A stretch of DNA of 64,000 bases from Woeseiaceae bacterium. Its GTDB lineage: Bacteria > Pseudomonadota > Gammaproteobacteria > Steroidobacterales > Woeseiaceae. Position numbers and translations under genes: made by a program. This document shows, in pieces, positions 10,585-19,353 of this stretch (position 1 is the first letter of the stretch; the number at the start of each line of letters is the position of its first letter). The DNA is taken from assembly GCA_030066735.1 (NCBI GenBank), contig JASJBB010000062.1, forward strand, positions 1-64,000. Reading direction: 5' to 3'. The notes under the pieces are model-generated. The model was not told the DNA's origin. It searched no databases and saw only the letters and a list, made by a program, of their open reading frames with translations.

Positions 10585-12630
10585 GTGAAAAAAACCATTA
10601 CGAGCGCGGCAGCGCTGGTCCTGCTCGCCGGGTGCGGGCAATCATCCACGCCGGATTCGGCGGCGGGCGCAGACGCGGCGCCGGTTTCGGGCATCGACCT
10701 GTCATACATCGACTCGAACGTTCGGCCGGGCGATGACTTCTTTGCCCACGTCAACGGCAGGTGGGTCGAGGAATTCGAAATTCCGGCCGACAAGTCCAAC
10801 TACGGGACGTTCGCCAAACTCACCGAAGCGGCCGAAGAGGACGTCAAGGCCATCATCGAGATGTCGGCGACGGGCGATTTCGCCAAGGGCTCCGACGAGC
10901 AGAAGGTCGGCGACCTGTACAAGTCTTATCTCGACATGGAAACGCGCGACGCGCTGGGCATCGCCCCGCTACAGCCGGAGCTCGATCGCATTGCCGCCAT
11001 TTCCAGTCACGACGAGCTGCCGGCGTACTTCGCGGACGCTACCAGGCGTGGTTACGGCATGCCTTTCGGCCTGGCCCAGTTTCCGGACATGAAGAACCCG
11101 GGATTCTATGGCGTCTACGCTTTCCAGGGCGGCCTGGGTTTGCCCGAGCGCGAGTACTATTTCAACGACGACGACAAGTCCGTGGCGCTGCGTGAGCAGT
11201 ACGTCGCCCACATCGAGACGATGTATGGGCTCGCCGGGCTCGAGAACGGCGCGGAAGCTGCGCAGACGATCATGGCGCTCGAAACGCGCCTGGCCGGGCA
11301 GCACATGCGCAAGGAAGACGCGCGCGACTGGCAGGCCAACTACAACAAAGTGCCCGTCGGCGAGCTGGGCACGGTCATGCCGCAGTTCGACTGGGACGGC
11401 TACCTGGAAACGCTCGGGCTGACCGAGCTCGACGGCCTGATCGTGCTGATGACGGATTACATGGGCGAGCTCGATGCCATCATCCGCGACACCGACCTCG
11501 AGACCTGGAAGACCTACCTGACGTGGGGCGCCCTCAACGCCAAGGCCGGGCTGCTGGACGAGGCGCTCGACAAGCAGAACTTCGCTTTCTACGGGACGGC
11601 GCTGAGCGGCACGCCCGAGCAGGAAGAGCCGTGGCGCCGCGCCGTCGGAACCGTCAACGGTTTGCTGGGCGAGGTCGTCGGCAAGGTGTACGTCAAGAAT
11701 CATTTCCCGCCCGAGGCCAAGGAGCGCATGCTCGAGCTGGTTGGCAACCTGATTGCTGCCTACGAAGTCAGCATCCGGGACCTCGAATGGATGGGCGAAG
11801 ACACCCGGGCCGAGGCGCTCGACAAACTGTCGAAGTTCACGCCCAAGATCGGTTACCCGGACGAATGGCGCGACTACTCGGCGCTGACCATCGAGCCTGG
11901 CGACCTGTTCGGCAACGTCGAACGCGCGACGCTGGCCGAGTACCAGCGGCAACTCGATCGCCAGGGCGGCCCCGTGGACCGGGGCGAGTGGGGCATGAAT
12001 CCGCAGCGGGTTAATGCCTACTACAACCCGACGCTCAACGAGATCGTCTTCCCGGCCGCCATCCTGCAGCCGCCGTTCTTTAACCTGGCCGCGGACGACG
12101 CGGTCAACTATGGCGCCATCGGCGCCGTGATCGGCCATGAAATCGGCCACGGCTTCGATGACAAGGGCAGCACCTTCGACGGCGATGGGGCGTTACGCAA
12201 CTGGTGGACCGACGATGATCGGGCCGAGTTCGAGCGGCGGACCGGCGCGCTGGTCGATCAGTACGACAGCTACAAGGTGTTCGACGACCTGCACGTGAAT
12301 GGCACATTCACGCTCGGCGAGAACATTGGTGACCTGGGCGGCCTCAGCATTGCCCTGAAGGCATACCAGATGTCGCTGAACGGCGATGCGTCGCCGGAGA
12401 TCGACGGCTACGTCGGCGAACAGCGCGTCTTGCTGGGCTGGGCACAGGTCTGGCGCCGCAAGTACCGCGACGAAGAGCTGCGCCGCCGCATAGCAGTCGA
12501 TCCGCACTCGCCGGCCGAGTTTCGCGTGAACGGCATCGTCCGCAACATGCCGGAGTTCTATACGGCGTTCGACGTTACGGAAGGCGATGCGCTGTACCTG
12601 CCGCCCGAAGAGCGCGTCAAGATCTGGTAA
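10585..12630 (+). CDS. M13-family zinc metallopeptidase, lipoprotein
   Basis: 681 residues from a GTG start at 10585, with AAGGGG eight to ten bases upstream. The signal peptide ends in LLAGC, so this is an exported lipoprotein. The N-terminal neprilysin/PepO domain begins with the family phrase IDSNVRPGDDFFAHVNG. The gluzincin site HEIGH is at 518-522, followed by FDDKGSTFDGDG and the third-ligand motif ENIGDLGG. The C-terminus (PEERVKIW) is typical of the M13 family. It should cleave oligopeptides in the periplasm or at the cell surface. A GC-rich hairpin follows the stop codon. Confidence 0.93.
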   Translation: MKKTITSAAALVLLAGCGQSSTPDSAAGADAAPVSGIDLSYIDSNVRPGDDFFAHVNGRWVEEFEIPADKSNYGTFAKLTEAAEEDVKAIIEMSATGDFAKGSDEQKVGDLYKSYLDMETRDALGIAPLQPELDRIAAISSHDELPAYFADATRRGYGMPFGLAQFPDMKNPGFYGVYAFQGGLGLPEREYYFNDDDKSVALREQYVAHIETMYGLAGLENGAEAAQTIMALETRLAGQHMRKEDARDWQANYNKVPVGELGTVMPQFDWDGYLETLGLTELDGLIVLMTDYMGELDAIIRDTDLETWKTYLTWGALNAKAGLLDEALDKQNFAFYGTALSGTPEQEEPWRRAVGTVNGLLGEVVGKVYVKNHFPPEAKERMLELVGNLIAAYEVSIRDLEWMGEDTRAEALDKLSKFTPKIGYPDEWRDYSALTIEPGDLFGNVERATLAEYQRQLDRQGGPVDRGEWGMNPQRVNAYYNPTLNEIVFPAAILQPPFFNLAADDAVNYGAIGAVIGHEIGHGFDDKGSTFDGDGALRNWWTDDDRAEFERRTGALVDQYDSYKVFDDLHVNGTFTLGENIGDLGGLSIALKAYQMSLNGDASPEIDGYVGEQRVLLGWAQVWRRKYRDEELRRRIAVDPHSPAEFRVNGIVRNMPEFYTAFDVTEGDALYLPPEERVKIW

Positions 12631-12633
12631 CGC

Positions 12634-12676
12634 ATGACCAGGCGGCCGCCTGTTCGAGGGCGGCCGCTCTGTCATC
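12634..12676. terminator. Bidirectional terminator hairpin between M13 and PfkB genes
   Basis: GCGGCCGCC (12642-12650) pairs with GGCGGCCGC (12659-12667), and the outer ATGAC (12634-12638) can pair with GTCAT (12671-12675). The two flanking genes converge here. There is no poly-T, so termination may need Rho or rely on stem strength. Confidence 0.5.
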
Positions 12677-12687
12677 GTCAATGGTCT

Positions 12688-13608
12688 CTAGCCGCCCGGT
12701 GCGCGGGCGGCGATGAATGCCTCGACCTCGGCGAGCGACGGGCTGTTCAGCACGCCGGGGAACCGGGTGCAGTTGAGCGCGGCGACCGCGGCGGCAAAGC
12801 GCACGGTGCGATCATCGTCCCAGGCGTTTAGAAACCCGTAGACGATACCCGCGCGGAAAGAATCGCCGCCGCCCGTCGTATCGACAGGGTCGATCTCGAA
12901 CGGCGGCAGGAATCGTGGATCCTCGTCGTTGCGTCCGTACCAGGCGGGCCTGCCGCCAAAGGTAAAAATGACGAGACCGGCGGTTGCCGCCCGGTATTGC
13001 CGAAACAGGTCGTCGATCTCCCGATCCGGATAATTTTCGCGCAGGAACGACTCCGCGATTACCACGGCGGATATGTGACCGAGCAACGGGCTGTCATGGG
13101 TGCAGTCCACGGTAACGACCGGGATGCCGGCCTCGTGCGCAATCCTGGCGGCCCGCCGCGCCGGCGCCGCGAAGAACGGGTCGAGACAAACCACTTTCGC
13201 GGCGGCGATATCGTCTTCGCGCGGTGAGTTCCATTCTTCGTTGTCCTGCAGGGCGCCGTAGGTGCCGAAAATGGTCCGGGTTTCGCCGGCGGCGAACACG
13301 ACTTCCTGTGCGCCGCGATAGTTTTCGCGAAGAGCGAGCCGCGACGTGTCGACACCGTGCTCCGACAACAAGTCCCTGGTGCGCCGGCCACTGTCGTCAT
13401 CGCCGATCCAGCTGCCGTCAAGCTTCACGCCCGCGCCAAGCCGCGCCAGCACGATCGCGGAGTTGGCGGCCTCGCCGCCCGTCATGTGCAGGACGTCGTC
13501 GATCTCGGCATAACCCTCGGGCGCCGGGAATGCGCCGCGGACCCGGTACAACGTGCTCGACGAGACCACGCCATAGGCGTAGACGTCCGGCGCCGTGCTA
13601 GCGGCCAA
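12688..13608 (-). CDS. PfkB-family carbohydrate kinase
   Basis: Ribokinase-fold sugar or nucleoside kinase of about 306 residues. The C-terminal signature reads DTTGGGDSFRAG, with Gly replacing the usual Ala of GAGD but the catalytic Asp kept. The N-terminal sugar-binding loop is TGGEAANSAIVLARLG. The substrate is not identifiable. Start choice: the frame upstream lacks ATG; TTG at 13606-13608 overlaps the end of the M28 gene by 11 bases, gives a normal length and follows GGCGAGAAG. A GTG about 13 codons further in is possible. It is probably translationally coupled to the upstream M28 peptidase gene. Confidence 0.8.
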   Translation of the reverse strand: MAASTAPDVYAYGVVSSSTLYRVRGAFPAPEGYAEIDDVLHMTGGEAANSAIVLARLGAGVKLDGSWIGDDDSGRRTRDLLSEHGVDTSRLALRENYRGAQEVVFAAGETRTIFGTYGALQDNEEWNSPREDDIAAAKVVCLDPFFAAPARRAARIAHEAGIPVVTVDCTHDSPLLGHISAVVIAESFLRENYPDREIDDLFRQYRAATAGLVIFTFGGRPAWYGRNDEDPRFLPPFEIDPVDTTGGGDSFRAGIVYGFLNAWDDDRTVRFAAAVAALNCTRFPGVLNSPSLAEVEAFIAARAPGG

Positions 13609-15268
13609 ACTTCTCGCCGAAGAAGTCACCCTCGTTCCACGTGGGCCGGCCGGCCTCGTTGGCGATCGCAAAACCGATGCGCGCGTTGGCCCGGGCAAAA
13701 CGGACCGCGGAATCCCAGTCAACGGGGCGCGATAAATCGTCGGACGGTTGGTGGTAGTGGTTCTTGCGGTGCTCGTCTTGCACGGCCTTGCCGTCGATCG
13801 ACGGGTCCGTGGAGGTGAAGCCGGGTTTCAGGTAGACAGACGGCACGCCGCGGCGCACGAACGAGTACTGGTCCGAGCGGCGGAACAGATTCTCCTCGGG
13901 CATCGGATCGGGCGTCAGCGTGAAGCCCTCGGCCACGATCGCCGCCCCCACCGTATCTTCGAGCGACGAATGTTGCGCACCGAATGCGATGATGTCCGCC
14001 ACGGGGTAGAGGAACAGCGGCATGTCCAGGTTGACGTTTGCGATGATCGCATCCGACGGCACGGTCGGGTAATGCGCGAAATAGTCGGAGCCCAACAGGC
14101 CCCGCTCCTCGGCCGTCAGCGCGATGAAAATCATCGAGCGCTGCGCGGGCGAATTCACGACGGCCCGAGCTGTCTCGATGAGCAGCGACGTTCCCATCGC
14201 GTTGTCGTACATGCCGTTATAGATCGAATCGCCGTCAACCGGTGCGCCGATGCCGTTGTGATCCAGGTGCGCCGTGAAGACGATGTACTCGTTCTTCAGT
14301 TCGGGGTCCGTGCCGGGGACGATGCCGACGACGTTGGGGCTCGTGATGACCTCGTGCGCCGTCTTCTTGCCCAACGTCACCTCGAAGCCGAGCGGGATCG
14401 ACGCCGGCGTCGACGCTGCCGTTGCATCACGCGCTTCCGCAAACGAAATGGGCGTCCCCGCGAACAGCTCATGCGCCACTTCGGTGCTGATCGATGCGCT
14501 GCCCAGGATCTCGGGGTAGTAGTCGGCGGGCTCGCCCGTCAGCGTGATCCAGGCCATGCCCGGGCGGGAGCCGGCCTGCGCCTTGACGCGCTCCCAGGGG
14601 ACGAACTCGTCGATGCGCCTCGAGCGCAGGCCGATTATGCCGATCGCGCCGCGGCGCACGGCTTCGGCGGCCTTGGTCCGGCTCGACGAATAATAGGCGC
14701 GCTCCTCGCTGGGCAGCGTGGCCGGCGCGTTGCCGAACAGCGCGATGATCTTCCCCTCGACGTCGATGCCGTCGTAATCGGAGTAACCGACCTCGGGCGC
14801 GTGCACGCCGAACCCGACGTAGACGACTTCGGCGCGCACACTGGCTTCTTCGCGCACCTTGTCGCCACCCATCACGTAATGCTCTTTGTACCGCAACTCC
14901 GTGTCCTCGCCGTCCCGATGGGCGATCAGCGTCGTGCTCTCTTCGTCGATGCGGTACGAGATCAACGGCACCTGCTGGTACCAGCCGTCGTCGCCGCCGG
15001 GCGTCAGGCCCATCTCGGCGAAGCGCTCGGCGACATACTGCGCGGCCTCGTCGTACCCCTTCTCGCCGGCCATGCGTCCTTCGCGCGCATCGTCGGCGAG
15101 GTAGGCGATGTGATCGGCGAGCGCCTCCCGCGTGATCGTGTCGACGGCGGTATTCTCGTCAACGGCTGGCGCCGGCGCATCATCGGACGAGCAGGCCGAC
15201 AGCAGGGCGACAGCCACCACCAAATTGCTGCGCCGCTTCGCTGCTCGCAAAGACCGGCTATTCCTCAC
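13598..15268 (-). CDS. M28-family aminopeptidase, lipoprotein, with PA-type insert
   Basis: Zinc exopeptidase of 556 residues. GTG at 15266-15268 overlaps the last codons of plsC and is followed by a signal peptide ending in the lipobox LLSACS. A protease-associated domain appears to occupy the first half (a region around EGKIIALFGNAP). The M28 ligands are visible in order: AHLDHNG, the Asp of YDNAMGTS, EERGLLGS, and a C-terminal His in NHYHQPSDD. It should release N-terminal residues from peptides outside the cytoplasm. It is the second gene of the run plsC - M28 - PfkB on the minus strand. Confidence 0.9.
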   Translation of the reverse strand: MRNSRSLRAAKRRSNLVVAVALLSACSSDDAPAPAVDENTAVDTITREALADHIAYLADDAREGRMAGEKGYDEAAQYVAERFAEMGLTPGGDDGWYQQVPLISYRIDEESTTLIAHRDGEDTELRYKEHYVMGGDKVREEASVRAEVVYVGFGVHAPEVGYSDYDGIDVEGKIIALFGNAPATLPSEERAYYSSSRTKAAEAVRRGAIGIIGLRSRRIDEFVPWERVKAQAGSRPGMAWITLTGEPADYYPEILGSASISTEVAHELFAGTPISFAEARDATAASTPASIPLGFEVTLGKKTAHEVITSPNVVGIVPGTDPELKNEYIVFTAHLDHNGIGAPVDGDSIYNGMYDNAMGTSLLIETARAVVNSPAQRSMIFIALTAEERGLLGSDYFAHYPTVPSDAIIANVNLDMPLFLYPVADIIAFGAQHSSLEDTVGAAIVAEGFTLTPDPMPEENLFRRSDQYSFVRRGVPSVYLKPGFTSTDPSIDGKAVQDEHRKNHYHQPSDDLSRPVDWDSAVRFARANARIGFAIANEAGRPTWNEGDFFGEKFGR

Positions 15269-15995
15269 GCGCTTTCTCCTTATACAACGAGCTGATCTCG
15301 TGCATCTTGTTCTCGACCCATTCCTGGGCGATGAGGTTCGTTTCCTTGGGCTTGCGATCGCCGGGCGCGATCGGCGGCCCGATGCAGAAACGGATCTTTC
15401 CCGGCGTTTTTGCCATGCCGCGCTTGGGCCAGTGGTCGCCCGCGTTGTGTGCGACAGGCACGATCTTGCACCCGGTCTCGGCCGCGAGCGCTGCCCCGCT
15501 GACACCGTAACGGCGGGTCTCGCCCGGCGGCATGCGCGTGCCCTCGGGGAAAATGCAGACAGACATGCCGCTGGCGAGGCGCTCCTTGCCTTGCTCGATG
15601 ACCTGTTTGACCGCCGAGCCGCCGGACCGGCGGTCGATCGCGATGGACTTCATGACGAGGCCCAGCGCCCAGCCGAACACCGGCAGGTACAGAAGCTCCT
15701 TCTTCAACACCCACGCCGAGGCCGGCAGCGCGGCTATCTGCCAGTAAGTCTCGAGCGCCGTAGTGTGCTTGATCAGGAAAACGCAGGGCTCATCGGGAAT
15801 GTTCCCGGCGCCTTCGGTCGAAACGTCGAGCCCGCAGATCACCCGTCCCGCCCAGAGACACACCCTGGCCCACGCCACGGCAACGGCCCAGCGCCAGCTG
15901 TGCGGGGCCCAGAACAGAATGAGCACGGTCGCCGACAGCACCAGGGCCGCCCCGTACATGACGATCGTGAACAGCAGGCCGCGGAACCAGAGCAT
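15258..15995 (-). CDS. plsC: 1-acyl-sn-glycerol-3-phosphate acyltransferase
   Basis: Transfers an acyl chain to lysophosphatidic acid to make phosphatidic acid at the inner membrane. 245 residues with an N-terminal membrane segment. Motif I is HTTALE, i.e. HX4E in place of the classical HX4D, a variant common in one proteobacterial PlsC branch. Motif III is FPEGTR near residue 150, and the region KSIAIDRR corresponds to motif II. The ATG directly follows the glyS stop codon with no gap, so it is read with glyQS. Confidence 0.9.
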   Translation of the reverse strand: MLWFRGLLFTIVMYGAALVLSATVLILFWAPHSWRWAVAVAWARVCLWAGRVICGLDVSTEGAGNIPDEPCVFLIKHTTALETYWQIAALPASAWVLKKELLYLPVFGWALGLVMKSIAIDRRSGGSAVKQVIEQGKERLASGMSVCIFPEGTRMPPGETRRYGVSGAALAAETGCKIVPVAHNAGDHWPKRGMAKTPGKIRFCIGPPIAPGDRKPKETNLIAQEWVENKMHEISSLYKEKAREE

Positions 15996-18080
15996 CTAGA
16001 TCGACAGGCGGGAAATATCCGCGACGTCGAGGAACAGTGCGCGCAGCTGGCTCAACAGCGCCAGCCGGTTCGCGCGCGTTGCCTTGTCGTCGACATTGAC
16101 CATGACATCGTCGAAGAAGGTGTCGACCGGCTCGCGCAGCTCGGCCAGCGCTTGCAGAACCTCCGTGTAGCGGCGCTTCTCGAGCAGCGGCGTGACCTCC
16201 GCGGTGGCGCTCTCGAGCGCGCTGGCCAGCGCCTTCTCGGCCGCCTCGGTGAGCAGCTTTGCCTTGACCTCGTCGACGCCGTCGACGTCGGCCTGGCGCA
16301 GGATGTTGGCAATACGCTTGTTGGCCGCAGCGAGGCTGGCGGCGGGCTCGAGCCCGATAAAGGCCTGCACGGCGGCGAGCCGGCGGTCGAAATCGACGAG
16401 CGACGAGGGCCTGCGCGCAAGGACTGCGTCGAACGTCTCGGCCGCAAGCGATTCGTCCCGATCGAGGAAGTAGCGGCGCAGCCTTTCCGTGATAAACGTA
16501 TAGAGCTCGCCCTCGAGATCCGCGCCCTCTTCGGGCTTCTTGGGCTGCGCCACAACGGCCGTGGCAATCAGCGCATTCAGGTCAAGGTCGAGCTCGCACT
16601 CGATGAGCACGCGAATGATGCCGAGCGCGGCGCGCCGCAGTCCGAACGGGTCGCGGTTGCCCGAGGGTTTCTTGCCGAGGGCGAACACGCCGGCGAGCGT
16701 GTCGAGGCGGTCGGCGACGGCGAGCGCCTGGCCGTTGACCGACGCCGGCAGCTCGTCGCCGGCAAAGCGCGGCAGGTAATGCTCGGCAATCGGGTCGGCG
16801 ACCTCGGCCGGCTCCTTGTCCGACAGCGCGTAGTAGCGGCCCATGATGCCCTGCAGCTCGGGAAACTCACCGACCATGCCGGTTACGAGGTCGCACTTCG
16901 CCAGGAGCGCCGACTGGCGTAACGGGGCGACGTCCAGCTGCAGCGACTCGCCGATGTTTTCGGCCAGGCCGGCGACACGCATGGCCTTGTCATACAGGCT
17001 GCCCAGGCCGCGCTGGTAAACGACGTCGCGCAAGGAATCTGCGCGTGCCGACAACGGAATGCGCCGGTCCGACTCCCAGAAGAACGCGGCGTCCGCCAGG
17101 CGCGGGCGAATGACACGCTCGTTGCCGTCGCGGACCTGGTCCGGGTCCTTGCTTTCGAGGTTGGCGACCGTAATGAACTTCGCGAGCAGCTTGCCGTCGG
17201 TATCGGCAACCGGGAAATAACGCTGATGGCTGGTCAGGGTGGAAACGACGGCCTCACGGGGCAACTCGAGATACTGCTCGTCGAAAGAGCCGACAATGGG
17301 CACAGGCCACTCGACCAGCGCCGTGACCTCGTCGTAGAGGTCGTCGCCGCCAATCGCCGTGCCGCCCGCGGTATCGGCGGCTGCCGTAACGCCTTCGCGG
17401 ACCATGGCGAGGCGGCGCTCGAAGTCGGCGATAACGCGCCCCTCCTGCTCGAGGGTTCCCAGGTAGTCAGCCGGCGAGGCAATTGTTACCGGCCCGCGCG
17501 TGTGAAACCGGTGGCCTCGGGACTCGTTGCCCGCGGCCACGCCCATGATCGGCGCCTCGATGGTGTTCTCGCCGTGCAGTAACACGACCCAGTGCACGGG
17601 GCGCACAAACTCCGCGTCGCCGGCGCCCCAGCGCATGCGTCGCGGAATAGGCAGGGCGGCCAGCGCGCGTTCGATCAGTTCGGGCACCAGCTCCTCGGCC
17701 TTGCGGCCCTTTTCGACGACTTCGCTGATCAGCCACTCGCCCTTGTCGGTTTGCTCGCGGCCGAGCGCATCGACCTCGACGCCGCACTTCTTCGCGAATG
17801 CGGTCGCGGCCGGCGTCGGGTTACCGTCATCGTCGAAGGCGACCTTGACCGGTGGGCCTTTCTGCGTGCTCTTGCGATCCTGCTGGGCCAGGTCGAGACC
17901 CTCGATCAGTACGGCGAGACGTCGCGGGCTGGCATAAGCATGTACGGCGCCGTGGCCGAGCCGCGCATCGTCGACGCCCTGCTCGAGGCCGCTCGCAAAC
18001 GCGCCCATCAACGAACGCAGCGCCTTCGGGGGCAGCTCCTCGGTCCCGAGCTCGACCAGGAAGTCCGCCGCCTTACTCAT
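15996..18080 (-). CDS. glyS: Glycyl-tRNA synthetase beta subunit
   Basis: 694 residues from ATG at 18078-18080, beginning [21 protein letters not shown], the family start; a longer frame upstream only overlaps glyQ. It is the beta subunit of the alpha2beta2 bacterial enzyme and carries tRNA-recognition and HD-like domains. The C-terminal anticodon-binding region ends with [13 protein letters not shown]. The ATGAGTAA junction means the start overlaps the glyQ stop by 8 bases, ensuring matched synthesis of both subunits. Confidence 0.97.
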   Translation of the reverse strand: MSKAADFLVELGTEELPPKALRSLMGAFASGLEQGVDDARLGHGAVHAYASPRRLAVLIEGLDLAQQDRKSTQKGPPVKVAFDDDGNPTPAATAFAKKCGVEVDALGREQTDKGEWLISEVVEKGRKAEELVPELIERALAALPIPRRMRWGAGDAEFVRPVHWVVLLHGENTIEAPIMGVAAGNESRGHRFHTRGPVTIASPADYLGTLEQEGRVIADFERRLAMVREGVTAAADTAGGTAIGGDDLYDEVTALVEWPVPIVGSFDEQYLELPREAVVSTLTSHQRYFPVADTDGKLLAKFITVANLESKDPDQVRDGNERVIRPRLADAAFFWESDRRIPLSARADSLRDVVYQRGLGSLYDKAMRVAGLAENIGESLQLDVAPLRQSALLAKCDLVTGMVGEFPELQGIMGRYYALSDKEPAEVADPIAEHYLPRFAGDELPASVNGQALAVADRLDTLAGVFALGKKPSGNRDPFGLRRAALGIIRVLIECELDLDLNALIATAVVAQPKKPEEGADLEGELYTFITERLRRYFLDRDESLAAETFDAVLARRPSSLVDFDRRLAAVQAFIGLEPAASLAAANKRIANILRQADVDGVDEVKAKLLTEAAEKALASALESATAEVTPLLEKRRYTEVLQALAELREPVDTFFDDVMVNVDDKATRANRLALLSQLRALFLDVADISRLSI

Positions 18081-18999
18081 CGCCGCCTCCCACCGACTCG
18101 ACCATCGGGAAACCGAGCGCTTCGCGACTGGCGTAATAAGCCTCGGCCACGGCACGCGCCATCGTGCGCACCCGCAGGATGAAGCGCTGCCGCTCGCTGA
18201 CCGAAATGGCCTGGCGCGCGTCGAGCAGGTTGAACGTGTGTGAAGCCAGCAGCATCTGCTCGTACGCCGGCAGCGCGAGCCCGAGCTCGATCAGGCGCAC
18301 GGCTTCGTGTTCCGCATGGTCGAAGCCGTGGAACAGCTCGTCGACGTCGGCGACCTCGAAATTGTATTTCGACTGTTCGACCTCGTTCTGGTGATAGACG
18401 TCGCCGTAGGTTATGCGCCCCAGCGGTCCGTCGGTCCACACGAGGTCGAAGATGCTCTCGACGCCCTGCAGATACATCGCGAGGCGCTCGATGCCGTAAG
18501 TGATCTCCCCGGTAACCGGCCGGCATTCGAGTCCGCCGACCTGCTGGAAGTAGGTGAACTGCGTAATCTCCATGCCGTTGAGCCACACTTCCCAGCCGAG
18601 CCCCCAGGCGCCCAGCGTCGGCGACTCCCAGTTGTCCTCGACGAAGCGGATGTCGTGCACTTCGGGGTCAATGCCTATCGCGCGCAGCGAATCGAGGTAC
18701 AGCTCCTGGATGTCGTGGGGTGACGGCTTGATGACCACCTGGTACTGGTAATAATGCTGCAGCCGAAACGGGTTGTCGCCGTAACGGCCGTCCGTCGGCC
18801 GCCGCGACGGCTGCACGTAGGCGGCCGACCACGGCTCGGGACCGATCGCGCGCAGGAACGTCGCCGGATGAAACGTCCCCGCCCCCATTTCCTTGTCATA
18901 CGGCTGCATGACGACGCAGCCGCGCTCCGCCCAGAATTGCTGCAGCTTGAGGATCAGGTCCTGGAAGCTCAGTACGGACGACGGTTCTTGTTTAGCCAT
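18073..18999 (-). CDS. glyQ: Glycyl-tRNA synthetase alpha subunit
   Basis: Catalytic class II subunit of 308 residues, near the E. coli 303. The ATG at 18997-18999 ([16 protein letters not shown]) is preferred over an in-frame ATG 21 bases upstream because the family begins just before SFQDLI. Highly conserved stretches include [19 protein letters not shown] and [14 protein letters not shown]. It is first in the operon glyQ-glyS-plsC-M28-PfkB and is divergent from glnA; the 354-base gap holds a palindromic repeat and the glnA control region. Confidence 0.98.
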   Translation of the reverse strand: MAKQEPSSVLSFQDLILKLQQFWAERGCVVMQPYDKEMGAGTFHPATFLRAIGPEPWSAAYVQPSRRPTDGRYGDNPFRLQHYYQYQVVIKPSPHDIQELYLDSLRAIGIDPEVHDIRFVEDNWESPTLGAWGLGWEVWLNGMEITQFTYFQQVGGLECRPVTGEITYGIERLAMYLQGVESIFDLVWTDGPLGRITYGDVYHQNEVEQSKYNFEVADVDELFHGFDHAEHEAVRLIELGLALPAYEQMLLASHTFNLLDARQAISVSERQRFILRVRTMARAVAEAYYASREALGFPMVESVGGGDE

Positions 19000-19079
19000 G
19001 AAAGATCGGTGGGGCCCCAAACCCGCGCAGTATATAGGTTTTCGGGCAATGTGCGAGGGGCTTGGCCGCAGGGCTTGAG

Positions 19080-19160
19080 AGGGCCGGCGGAGACGTTGCT
19101 CACCGGAAGTAAAGCGCAGCGCAGCGAGCCATGAAGGTGAGTGACGTCGCAGCCGGCCTG
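19080..19160 (+). repeat. 81-nt palindromic element, copy 1 (conserved 31-nt loop, variable arms)
   Basis: A 25-base left arm (19080-19104) is complementary to a 25-base right arm (19136-19160) at 19 of 25 positions. The arms enclose a 31-base core at 19105-19135 that starts GGAAGTAAAGCGC and ends GAGCCATGAA. The same core, with one difference, occurs on the opposite strand at 62831-62861, again inside 25-base complementary arms whose sequence is different. It lies in the glyQ-glnA gap. Nature unknown: structured RNA, miniature mobile element or protein-binding site are all possible. Confidence 0.75.
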
Positions 19161-19193
19161 GCGCACCATTGTAGAGCAGCCACTAGACAGGCC

Positions 19194-19208
19194 GCACTGA
19201 TATGGTGC
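19194..19208. promoter_or_regulatory. Putative NtrC-binding enhancer upstream of glnA
   Basis: GCACTGATATGGTGC fits the NtrC dyad pattern GCAC-(7)-GGTGC with the normal 15-base length. It lies about 63 bases upstream of the sigma-54 -24 element. A shorter overlapping half (GCACTATTGGTGC, 19207-19219) and a partial site at 19263-19277 suggest more than one dimer. ntrB and ntrC are encoded 2-3 kb downstream. Confidence 0.65.
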
Positions 19209-19271
19209 ACTATTGGTGCGGATGGGCGGCGGGCCGCTATTAAAATCAATGACTTACGAGTCGCACCAATT

Positions 19272-19287
19272 TGGCACGCTTTCTGCA
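19272..19287 (+). promoter_or_regulatory. Sigma-54 promoter of glnA
   Basis: TGGCACGCTTTCTGCA matches TGGCAC-N5-TTGCA with a single mismatch and exact -24/-12 spacing. It is placed 67 bases before the glnA ATG, downstream of the NtrC-type dyad, which is the classical arrangement for nitrogen-limited induction. Confidence 0.8.
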
Positions 19288-19304
19288 ATACCAAGGACAA
19301 CCTG

Positions 19305-19332
19305 GCCCGGATGAGCCGGGCATTTTTATGGT
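19305..19332 (+). terminator. Terminator-like hairpin in the glnA leader
   Basis: GCCCGG (19305-19310) and CCGGGC (19316-19321) form a tight stem with a 5-base loop, followed directly by ATTTTTATGGTTTTT. Because it lies between the sigma-54 promoter and the glnA start, it would act inside the leader as an attenuator or mRNA 5' stabiliser rather than as an end-of-gene terminator. Confidence 0.5.
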
Positions 19333-19353
19333 TTTTAACTGGAGGAAAGATTC

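Noticed and set aside
10969-12150. Minus-strand open frame over the M13 peptidase
   Set aside because: The peptidase frame has signal peptide, HEIGH and family start; the antisense frame has none.
13633-13648. Possible parS site (CGTTCCACGTGGGCCG)
   Set aside because: Four mismatches, including loss of the right half; inside the M28 coding sequence.
15132-16922. Long plus-strand open frame over glyS and plsC
   Set aside because: It lies antisense to two clearly recognisable genes, has Arg/Gly-rich composition typical of GC-rich antisense frames and no domain.
19080-19160. Integron attC-type site
   Set aside because: It is a long hairpin, but no RYYYAAC/GTTRRRY core sites or bulged-base pattern is seen, and no integrase or cassette array is nearby.
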